Positions 22,554 to 32,384 of a DNA stretch of 64,000 nt are shown one piece after another. A program made the position numbers and the translations under genes. Where the stretch lies: positions 95,677-159,676 of the forward strand of contig BDDD01000997.1 of assembly GCA_001972305.1 (NCBI GenBank), written 5' to 3'. Source of the DNA: Cephalotus follicularis. Lineage: Eukaryota > Streptophyta > Magnoliopsida > Oxalidales > Cephalotaceae. The stretch's first letter is position 1. Every line of letters starts with the position of its first letter. Below the pieces are notes generated by a model. It ran no database searches and was not told the DNA's origin. It saw only the letters and a list, made by a program, of their open reading frames with translations.

Positions 22554-24853
22554 ATATTTGTAAAACAACATATCTTGGTATACTTGCAAAACCACTCAAC
22601 GATTGTAAAATAATTCTAGCAACAAAATATTTAATTCCACCATATAAAATTATCCTTCTCTGCTACTCAACCAATTTCATTACCTATATTTGTTTTTTTG
22701 TTTTTATATATTTTACGGAGACTGTACATTTGTTTGTAAAATAACTGTTTATGATTACTTATAGTATTTATATTTGTTTGAATTTTAAAATAAATATTGA
22801 ATATCACTTATTATTTATATAATTGATTGATTTTTTGGATAAAAATATCCTTATGCGTATTTATACATTGTATTATTTAATTAATTTTATTATCGGATAA
22901 ATAGTTAAAAATGATAACAAATAGAAATATGAAAAAAAATAACTTAGGATCATAAATAATATTATTATGTTTAAATTTGATATTTATATTACATTAGTAA
23001 TTAACATAAATATAATAATACTTTTATATTAAAACAAAAAAAAATCAAGATTTATAATTTATTCTATTTTTTATAAAACAAAAAAAAATGTCAAAATAGG
23101 AAATTATACATATTTTTCAATCAACACATTAATTACTATTCTTAACTAATCATTATCCATCATCAATCATATATTTATTCAGATTCAATCACTTATCTCT
23201 TAATGTAAATAATTACACCCTAAACAAGTAAACTTTAGCCTTAATAGGTCACACATGGTATAGTGTTAAAAAAACGAATAACCAATCAGTTCGGTTAGAT
23301 TTTTTTATTTCTCGGTTTGAAAAGTTTTCCAAATCAAAGTTTTCGGGTTGGTTTAGATTTTCACACTTAAAAAACTGATCCAAATTGAAAACGTATACAT
23401 TCAATAATCACATAAATAAATTCATAAAGTATCTTTATGTTATAGTAACATCAAAATTACATCATTATATTTATACAATATATATTTTACATAGAAATAA
23501 TATAATAAATTATATTATATAAAAAATAAATAATGATCATAAATGAAAAACAGGAACAGAAACAAATCAAACCGAATTTACGGACTGATTTGGTTTAGTT
23601 TTTGTTAGGGAAATTTCCGATTGGGTTTGAACTGTTTTCAACTAAACCAAACCGAGTAACGAACATTATTTCCTACTAGTGGACTGGAGGAGCTGTTTGT
23701 TTGAATTGTTTATTGTTATGATGCATCATATGTATTACTAAATGTTTATTGAGTCGTCGCATGATGAGAGACTTTGCTATGTTAGGCTTTCACTGAGAAA
23801 ATTGAGAATAAGAATTCAACCAAGAGTCTCTGTAAGCAGGGAACATGTTTATATGGTTTTAATCCATTGCTATTTATCTATATAGATGATTGCAATGGCC
23901 AAGAAAACCATACGATCCTTCGTAATCCTTTAACTGTACATTGGAATGACATGAGCAGATAAAAGTCATAGTTTTGAGAAAGTCTAAGTGCAGCAGATAC
24001 AGGATGAATCAAACGATACTGCTGGCCAAAGTCTATTTGGGCATATACAACAACAGGACACCATCCTTCGAATAAAATTAAACAAAGATTCCAAGTACAA
24101 AGGCTGAAGATTGGAATTAGTAGGGATATCATCCTACCAAGTACAGAACACAATTAAACTGATAAATTTGATCCAGTTTCAACTTCTTCTGTACCCACTA
24201 TTGAAACGGATCACCTTGAGGCAGAAGATAAAGCTCCAAATAAATAGGCTCCCTCAGTTGTGGGTCACAGCTGATCTTGCATTCTTCATCCTTGAACTTT
24301 TGTCTTCCACTTCTACCTGCATAGCCTAGAATTGAGCAATTCATAAATTGACATTGTTCTTCAAGCTATAACCTAAGTGTGTGGTTGTGAATGCATGTCA
24401 TGTAGTACTTTAAATTTTAATTCCAATGCTACCAGTATAGCTTTGAATTTAATGATGCATCGTTTCACCTATTTAGTTTAACAGCAGTAGAACCAAAATT
24501 ATCTAACAAAAAAATGATGATGCTGACGACGTCTGAGAAACATAACAAATTGGTTCAAAAAACCAAATGGTCAGTTTGGCAAAAGATAAAACCAGTTAGA
24601 AACAATATAGCACTCGCCCAAAATGATAAAAAGGATTAGCATTTAGCCTGCACCTCGTTTGGCAAATATATGAAAGACTAAATCAATGATAGTAAAAACT
24701 TACCATAATGATGTGAATCCATATCCCCTACCCATATAAAGACACAATTTACAGAGGCCTAGATTTGGCAATACACATGCGATACTTATCAAGGTGACTC
24801 AAAGATGCAAAATTTCAGTACTTGAAATAAATTACAGTATACAAACCTCAGTC
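22554..24853. other. AT-rich intergenic DNA; possible degenerate MITE; FDM 3' flank
   Basis: No gene is supported. Bases 23256-23690 are AT-rich but edged by GGTT-type motifs: AACGAATAACCAATCAG on the left and ACCAAACCGAGTAACGAAC on the right, with imperfect inverted similarity. This could be an old hAT-like MITE (weak). The part nearest 24854 is presumably 3' UTR and downstream sequence of the FDM gene. An 11-kDa antisense frame at 23878-24153 shows no known motif. Confidence 0.4.
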
Positions 24854-27800
24854 TCATGTTCTTTTACGCTTAAGCGTCTTGATACTCTTCATGATATAGC
24901 TGATGACCTCCTTTAGCGTAGCTTTCCTATCTGTTTTGAAGTTCCACAGCTCAGGGACGACATACCTCCCACTAGGATTATATTCATTCAAATCTTTTAT
25001 GGCCCCCACAACAGCATTGTATATTTCATTCCCCCACTCCACCTTGAGACTTCGTAGCTTCTCATCTTCTTCATTTACTATTTCCTGCATGACGCATCAT
25101 CATCACACATGGTTGAAACCATTCGTAAAGTCCAAGTGAGAGGATAGAATGTTTAGCTTAATATGGAATAAAAAAAAGTCAAGAACATGAACAATCTCCA
25201 ATTCCAGTAAACAAGAAATTATCTTTTCTCATCTACTTTTTTTTTTACTAGTAAAATAACGTCAAAAGGATGATGAAAGTTAATACCTAAAATTAAAGTC
25301 CAGAGTCAGGGGATTATGGGATGGTGAGGCCAACATCATGTAAGATAGAAATAATCAACAACAAAAAAAAACTCCAGCCCATCATGAAAAAAGTTTGCAG
25401 GAAGTGATCATGTCATAAACATCAAGCTAGGCCCAAGATAAATGTCAAGAAGCATATTAATTAACTTTAGAGATCACCAAGAGAATCGGAAAGTATAGAA
25501 CATAACTACGAGCATAGCTTTAGAAGTTAAAACAGTTGCAAAAAGCATACCACTGTTTTCCCTTCAATATATACAATTTTGAAGGGATGCCACTCTGGAT
25601 TCTTTAAATTATCCTGCCACAAGGAACAAAGAGTGAGGGCCTGCATCTGCGCTTCCTCATGTAAATATCTTTGCTTGCATGTTTCTAGAAATGGCTTCTG
25701 ATCAATTTCACCCATCCTTTTTATTCCAATATTTGCGCGATTTCCCACCATCTCACTTAAACCCTGTAGAACAAGAACATGCAATTGAAACAATAGTGTA
25801 AAGACCTGACATTTAGACATCAATTGAAACATGCACATATAGCTCTCCCCAAAATAAAAGAATACCGCAATTAGTTCTTTTCGTGCTTTTTGTAGCTCAT
25901 CATTGCTCTCGCGCTCTTTGACTACAAGAGTCTGATTCAGGGACTCCAGATTTTCCAGATCCTCTATCTTCTCCTCCAATTCATTAGTCATTTCCTGCAT
26001 CTTAGCCTGAACAGCATTATCATCATCATCTCCTAGATGCTTCATCACCTGCAGCTTCCCTTTCAACTCTTCAATTTCCATTTCTAACTTTTGCTTAGCA
26101 TCCAGCTGCTTTTCTAATTGAAGGATCTTATTTAGGGCATCCTCTTTCTCCCTCTGAAAATTTATTGGTCCCAAATTAATAAATGCTACAGGAATTGTAA
26201 TGCATCCTATGCTACAATTAATACAAGCAATATTAAAGTGCCACACCTTTTGCTCTTCAACCAGTCTCAAGACATTTTCATCAGCCTTTCTCTGCTCCAT
26301 GGAAGCCAACTGAAGCGAATTGTTCCTCACATCATTCTAGAAGAAAATGATACAATGTCAGCGCTAATGCGTAATCTTGATTCATTCAAACTAAGAAGTT
26401 GATGTACAAGGGGCAGTAAGATAAGAGTTACGTATCATAAGTTCCTTACGACAAAGGACTGCTAGAAATTTTGATTGCTGAGATCATTCAAGAAAAAATA
26501 GCCACATGGTGGGAAGTATAAATGAGAGAAGTTGACTCAGATGAATGGCCATTGAGTAAAGAGAATGGTGGCCAGGAAAATGAAGATATACAGCATGAAA
26601 ATTAGTAATTAATTGAATAGTTAAAAAAGTTCTGAAGTACAAAAATGGGATGGTATAATGTGACAGAAATTACCTTTTTCCTCTCATCATCAAGTTTTTG
26701 TTTTTCACGCTCAGTCAGCGCCTCTCGCTTGTTCAATTCTTTGCTCCAGATGTCAAGTTTTCGTTTCTTAGTCTCCAGTTCATAACTAAGTTTTTCCTGC
26801 TCTTCCAAGATCCTTTGAACATTATGACGTGCATGCCGCTGCAAGTTTCTTGTCTCTGTGAATAGTAAACCATTCAAGTAATATTAACTAGAAATCAGAT
26901 AAATAGTATAATTAATATGAACTATATGTTTGAAAGAATGGCGAACTCTGGTATTGTAACACCCTCTATGACTCACTGAAACTACAAACACATTTCAAAC
27001 TGAAACAGCAAGATTGACCAACTCACGTTGGTATATAAGGATAGGGTGTAGAAACCATTCAAAAAGATATTGTAAGAAAACATCAATGCCTTCAAAAAAC
27101 TACAGACACCATCGTCTGGGTAAATTATTCAAGGGTGGAGAACAGCCATTCCTATTCTAATTCAGTCTATCATACCACAGACACTATAATGCACATAGAA
27201 GCTTTGGTAACCATAAAAATTTGTGTGTTTGTCGAGTCACACATGTACATTCTGTGAATGTAAACACAAAGAAAAAGAGGCCCATAATTGCACAAAATGA
27301 GATGGGAACAAACCTTCAACAAATATAGAATGCAATCTGTCTTTCTCTTCAAGCATCCTTGTCAAAGACATCGTCTTCTCATTATATTTGTACTGCAATT
27401 GGTCCAGGTTTTCATTTGTCATATCTATCTTAATGGCCAAGTTTGCCACAACACTATTTCTATCCTGCGACACTTCTTGGACAATGCCAGAAATAGTGCG
27501 CAACTTTCCTTGCATCCGAAGGAACTCCCCTATTGCCCCCACAGAAGCATAATCATCAGCACGTGCACACCATCCGTATATACTTGTGCCAGGATGCAAT
27601 TTCTGTGCACTCCAATCCTTCTTCCCATGATGCTCAGTCTCAAAGGCCTTCTCAAATTCAGTAGCATTCACAAACCCATTCCAATCATTGTTGAATGTCA
27701 CAATTGCTTCAGATACAACGTCTTCTTCATTCAAAAAAGTATGAACCTCTAATGGTTTATACCGAGAGAATTTCTTCAAAAAATGATCACCATGAAGCAA

Positions 27801-28196
27801 AGCAGCTTCCTCAGCCACAAGATTGACTATGATCCCCATCCAGGGCCACACATACATGTCTTCTTGCTCCTCAGTTGGAATGACAGGTGTCACAACAAGA
27901 GGCTGGCCCTGATCCATTTCACTTGCTAGGTCAATCTCCAAATATTTTGCCAAGGCAAGGTGGTTTGCCTTCTGTTTCCCACTCCTGTTAGCAGATCCTT
28001 TACCCACTCCTGAAGCGTGTTGAAGAAGGTCCTTGTACTTGTAGTCTTGTTTCTTCTTCCCAGCACAGAAGGGGCATCTTAAGGTGCCATTAATCTTGAC
28101 TTTGAGCTTTCCAGCCTGCAGCTGTTCATAAGGTTTGTCTTTGTACTCATCCAGCTCAGATTCACTGATATCTGACTCTTCAGAGCTGTAGTCCAT
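24854..28196 (-). CDS. FDM/IDN2-family factor of RNA-directed DNA methylation (six coding exons)
   Basis: This is a nuclear dsRNA-binding cofactor of the Pol V branch of RNA-directed DNA methylation. Coding exons: 28196-27314, 26855-26674, 26336-26247, 26153-25866, 25763-25551, 25084-24854. All introns are GT-AG and all junctions keep frame, giving 1,887 nt or 628 aa, the usual FDM1-like length. Domains: acidic N-terminus (1-20); zf-XS from Cys41/Cys44 (CPFC) to about 90; XS domain (about 115-225, MYVWPWMGIIVN, GWCARADDYAS); long coiled coil (about 240-480, REKEDALNKILQLEKQ); and XH domain (about 490-628, ALTLCSLWQDNLKNPEWHPF, YNPSGRYVVPELWNF). The 5' UTR is split: acceptor before 28201, donor after 29640. 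It looks intact. It is closer to the FDM1 group than to IDN2 by general layout, but I cannot rank orthologues without a tree. Confidence 0.95.
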
Positions 28197-30267
28197 TTGT
28201 CCTGTATGTAAACACTGACAAGAGAATATTATTAGGCATCTATGTCGCAAAAGCAGCATCTTAAGAAAAATGACATAAATATATGTAAGGATGAAAATGA
28301 ATAACACATAATATCATTCAGATATAGATAGTTGCAAGCCAAATTATATTTCAGTTGAAAATGTGAGTGAGAAGTAATGAATCTCCGACCAAAGAACAGA
28401 ATCAATAAAAGAAAAGAATGTGCAAAAAGTTGCAGCAAACTATCTACACCATGAGGTATTTTGTGTGCTACACGGCAGCCTGAGGTACTTGAAACCAACA
28501 AACATGTAACACACAGCATGAAAAAGAATAAAATGTGTATTTTATACTTTACCAGGATTTACAAACTGAAATTTCAAAAATAAAGAAGGGGAATAATTGC
28601 ATTTCTTGACCAAACTAATGGACCTAACGAAGCAAAACTAAAATACCAGGGTCATTATAGTTCTTCACTGCTTGTGTTTACAGAATAATTTCTAATCATT
28701 CTAGCTAATATGAATACGAGATTGATAGCAAACAAAGAATGTTCAGCACTTTAAAGCAAACAATCCTCTCTATATATTCAACATATTATAATATCTATTT
28801 TATTTTAAACTAAAAACTTCAAAACACTTACAACACATTATTGAACAACTGGATCGATTACAATAATTCATTTCCAAAATACGCATGCTTCGAGCACTCG
28901 CACGGGCAGTATTTCCTCAACGTATCCTAATCAAACATACAATATTATCCAACTTCGTTCCCAAACAAAAACAAATTTTCAAAAGAATCTATCGCCTTCA
29001 TCACACTAATAAATTTTTTATCTTGCTCCCCTAAGAACACATCATAAATCCCTTAATCACACATCTGTCATCAACTTCTGCTCCTTTAAAAAAAATATAT
29101 ACACAAGCAATAAAAAAAGAAGCTTAAAATGTGATTTCTACAAATATTAAATAGCAATATAAATACGCAAATCATACTAATCATTATCTAGTTTTGTTTC
29201 TAAGCCAGAAAACGATACTACAAAAATCATAATTTAAACAACCACAAATTTTCCCCCGGGAATCTTAAAATTTGCACAAAAAGCCTAGATTATAGTAATA
29301 ATCATCTTAATTCTGTACTTACACCTCCATCATACAACAAACAAACTATTAAAACAAAAATGATAAAATAAATAAAATAGCACCTTCATCTTCTAACTAC
29401 ATTTCTTGTATAACCATAAGATCCCTAACCCACGCTAAAACTGTGTAACCAAACAAAGACCATTTTAACTTTCCATTACATGAAAATCCATTAACAAACC
29501 ACACAAAAAAACGTGAAACAAGCAACATCGAAACTAGTTTTATAACTCTATACACAAAGAAACCACAAATTAAAGCTGCATTCTCGAGATGGTCACATAA
29601 ATAGCAATTTTAGAAAGAGCGAGAGATAGAGAGTCTTACATGCAATTTGTAGAGAGAGAAAGAGATAGAGAGATCCGATGAGGGAGATTTATTTGGGGAT
29701 TGAGAGGTTAGGGTCTTGAATTTTGACAACTATTAGAAATGCAAGAGACTAGGGGTTTGGATTTTAGAGTGTGAAGTAAGTGTAGTCTTACTAGTAGAGA
29801 AAATAACTAAAACAAAAAGAAAAGTAAAACCATGTCGTTTTAATTTTTTGGCCTTTAATATTAACCGAAGTTTAGTAGCAGAGAAACCAAAACTATGAAT
29901 AAAATTTGTCAAAAAAGTTAAAACGATATCTAAATAATTGATTTAACCCAAGTGTAATTTTTTTTTTTTGGCATTTAAAGAATTTTGCAATCAAAATTCA
30001 AAGGAAAGTTCAATTCTTAATAAAATAAAATGGAAATGATGCAGTTTACTGTTTACGACAAATATTTTTAATAGATCAAATAATAATTCGACAGATTAAT
30101 TAGGACAAAACTTATGTGGCATCAATAATTTTGTATACATGCAGTTTATGGAAATCCTCCATATGATAATAATAAGATTATAAAACATAATGTTGTGTTT
30201 ATAATCTATTGCTTTTTTAGAAATTACATCAATTTTTTTAATACATTTTGAATGTTTACAAAGTTTA
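28197..30267 (-). promoter_or_regulatory. 5' UTR intron, first exon and promoter of the FDM gene (duplicated segment)
   Basis: The 5' UTR intron spans 28202-29639 (GTAAG donor, ACAG acceptor, minus strand). The non-coding first exon lies just above 29640 in a GA-rich stretch (GAGAGAGAAAGAG). The whole block is paralogous to 298-2472 without the SINE, and homology ends at about 30267. I see no distinct TATA box. Confidence 0.65.
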
Positions 30268-30382
30268 TCCTCGGGTGAAGACGAAACTAGATTTTTATCA
30301 AATTGCATTTTCCTCTAAATATTTACAATTGTTAAAGGTTAATTACTTAATTTGTTTGTTTTTGGAAATTAAAATTCAGAAC

Positions 30383-31255
30383 TGATATGGGAAAAAAGTG
30401 AATTATACCAAGAACAACACGTGTCCTCCGCAGACATAACCAAGTGCCCAAGGGTCTCGAAGTTTATATGGATGCTAGTCAGAGGAGGCTTATCAAGCCA
30501 TGGAAGGAGAAGCAGATGGAGATATCCTCCTCGGCATCAGTGCCGAGGAACTCCCCATTAGTGGAGTTGTAGAATCCACCCTCCTCGGCATAAGTGCCGA
30601 GGACCTCTTTTCCAACACTGGTGCCGAGGACCCAGCCAAAGGTATTCCTCATCAACTGCAATATATCAGTTACCTTCCTCAGCAGTTTGGCAGAGGACCT
30701 ACCACTTCAGGCGTCAGCCCAAAAAGAAGCCATGGAACTTGAACACCTTAAAGAAGATAAATGACCAGAAGTATTTTTCTCCTCGTCCTCGGCAGGACGA
30801 AACCATAAAACCAGCCTACTTTTCAGGGATTTAACTTTCCTAAATATGGAAGATAAGATAAAATTAACTATCCATAAAGAAAGTAGCGACAAATCAGGTG
30901 GAGATAAGGGAAATCCCGAGATCCTCGGCATTTCCTTAGGGGACAGCTATCACCTCCACATTTCACGCTCAGACAGTTACAAACCAGCCATATAAATACA
31001 AGAATCAAACACATATCTCGGGTCAGCCATTTTTACTCTCAAATAACCTTGTTTTTACTGTGCATAGGTATAACTTGAGCGTCGGAGTGTCCCTGGGAGA
31101 ACAACCTCCTGGACCTTCAACGTCTTTGCTCCTCTGTGCAGGAAAAACACTTACAACCTTCCACCTTCACCTCGGAGCATTAAAGTAGCGTTTCCCTAAA
31201 CAAATCAAGCCCTTACACGCGGGGTACTGTTGTGGGAAGGATTTTTGCATCAACA
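30383..31255 (+). mobile_element. Element B LTR, left, now in inverted orientation
   Basis: 873 bp, TGATATGGG...GCATCAACA, the same length as the right LTR at 41131-42003 and about 95 percent identical by eye, but on the opposite strand. It is followed by AAATC (31256-31260), the reverse complement of the GATTT that follows the right LTR. It has a TATAAATAC box (about 30992) and the conserved R/U5 block. As a simple solo LTR it would lack a matching target duplication (AGAAC before, AAATC after), so an inversion of the original 3' LTR of B plus its flank explains it better. Confidence 0.9.
30529..30602. repeat. Paired perfect hairpins in LTR U3
   Basis: CCTCGGCATCAGTGCCGAGG (30529-30548) and CCTCGGCATAAGTGCCGAGG (30583-30602) are perfect eight-base inverted repeats around four-base loops. 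A third, AACTCC...GGAGTT, lies between them. They sit in U3, upstream of the LTR TATA box. The right LTR has the same array with a few changes. Confidence 0.8.
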
Positions 31256-32178
31256 AAATCTATCTTTTATTTGCAAACTAATCATGTTTTTTTTAATAGA
31301 CAATAACAGTGGCCTCTCTCTTTTAAGTGAAAGAAATCTACATATAAAGTATCGTTAGATACGTTGTTAACCTCATTTTTTCTTACCCATCAATGTATCA
31401 AAAGTCTTGTTTGTTTTTCAATTATAACGAACTATCTGTCAAATATTAAATAATTAATTGTTGTAATTAATTCTTAATTTAAAAATAGTTATGATTCATA
31501 ATTGGAAGGATATATATTTTTTAAAAGCACATAGTTAGTATAAAATGAATTGGAAATTATATCATTTGTTACAACTAAGTTATATGCAAAACAATAAAAA
31601 TCTAACTAGATTTTTGGTTCACGAAAGTAATTCCACATGGTTCACTCAAGCTCCATGTTTGCCCAATGCAAAGAAATAAGTTATTAACAAACAAAGAATT
31701 GAGTTTTAATTTGGACTCGTTAACACTTTGCCCATTCTGTTTTCAAATATTATATATACCCCATTAATTTACAATTTATGTTTATAACACAGGGGTTAAT
31801 AGTTAAATTGACTCAAACCTGAGGGGGTTAATCGTTAACGGACTCAAACCTGAAGGGTTTAATGGTTAAACGGACTCAAACCTGATGGAGTTTTTGTAAT
31901 ATTTGAAAACATAGGGGTAAAGTGTTAATGACTCCAAATCTTATAGGGTTTTTGTATTTTACCCTATAAAAAACCAATCTATTGCTCTCTCTTAAAAAAA
32001 ATTGTAATCACGAGCCCAAATCATTTGCATTTAAGTAGCGTATTGAACACGACTTACACGTGGCATAAACAGAGCGTTTCCCGCCTCTGTCTCTTCATCT
32101 CCCACGTCTGATTTGACGGTTCACTCCTCAACCGTTGGATTTGTGTGAGGTGGAGGGCCAGGATCCAAGCTATGGGCC
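31256..32178. other. Flanking DNA inside the inverted segment, then upstream region of the B antisense gene
   Basis: 31256 to about 31985 is AT-rich host-like DNA containing a MITE; it is the inferred former left flank of element B, now inverted. From about 31990 the sequence becomes less AT-rich and leads into the antisense-gene promoter. No polypurine tract or LTR of element B is present between here and the antisense gene, although A has about 650 bp of such sequence. Confidence 0.5.
31711..31937. mobile_element. MITE with about 40-bp inverted repeats and a triplicated core
   Basis: The left end TTGGACTCGTTAACACTTTG and the right end (reverse) TTGGAGTCATTAACACTTTA match over about 40 bp, continuing through TGTTTTCAAATATTA. 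The centre holds three 30-32-bp units with the form GGTTAATNGTTAAN and GACTCAAACCTGA. No transposase is present. The superfamily is not clear from the ends. Confidence 0.6.
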
Positions 32179-32186
32179 TATAAAAG
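32179..32186 (+). promoter_or_regulatory. TATA box of the element B antisense gene
   Basis: TATAAAAG in GGGCCTATAAAAGGAC, 206 bp upstream of the MARTKQTAR ATG. This spacing is close to that in A (230) and D (222). Confidence 0.6.
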
Positions 32187-32384
32187 GACATCTACTTCAC
32201 TAAGCAAACCTTTTACTTCTTCAAACTCTCTTCCTTGCATCGCCGTTGTGAGCTCCTGAGATTTACAGTGCCCTCAACCTTCATTCCCCTGCCATTCTTT
32301 CATCACAGTCTTTGGTAAGCTGCCAGTTTTTTTGTTGTCACTCTAAGTGGGACTTCTTTGGCTTCTTCTTTTCTGTCCGAATAG

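Noticed and set aside
30383-31255. Left LTR as an independent solo LTR
   Set aside because: Its flanks do not match (AGAAC versus AAATC), while AAATC is the inverse of the target duplication of element B.
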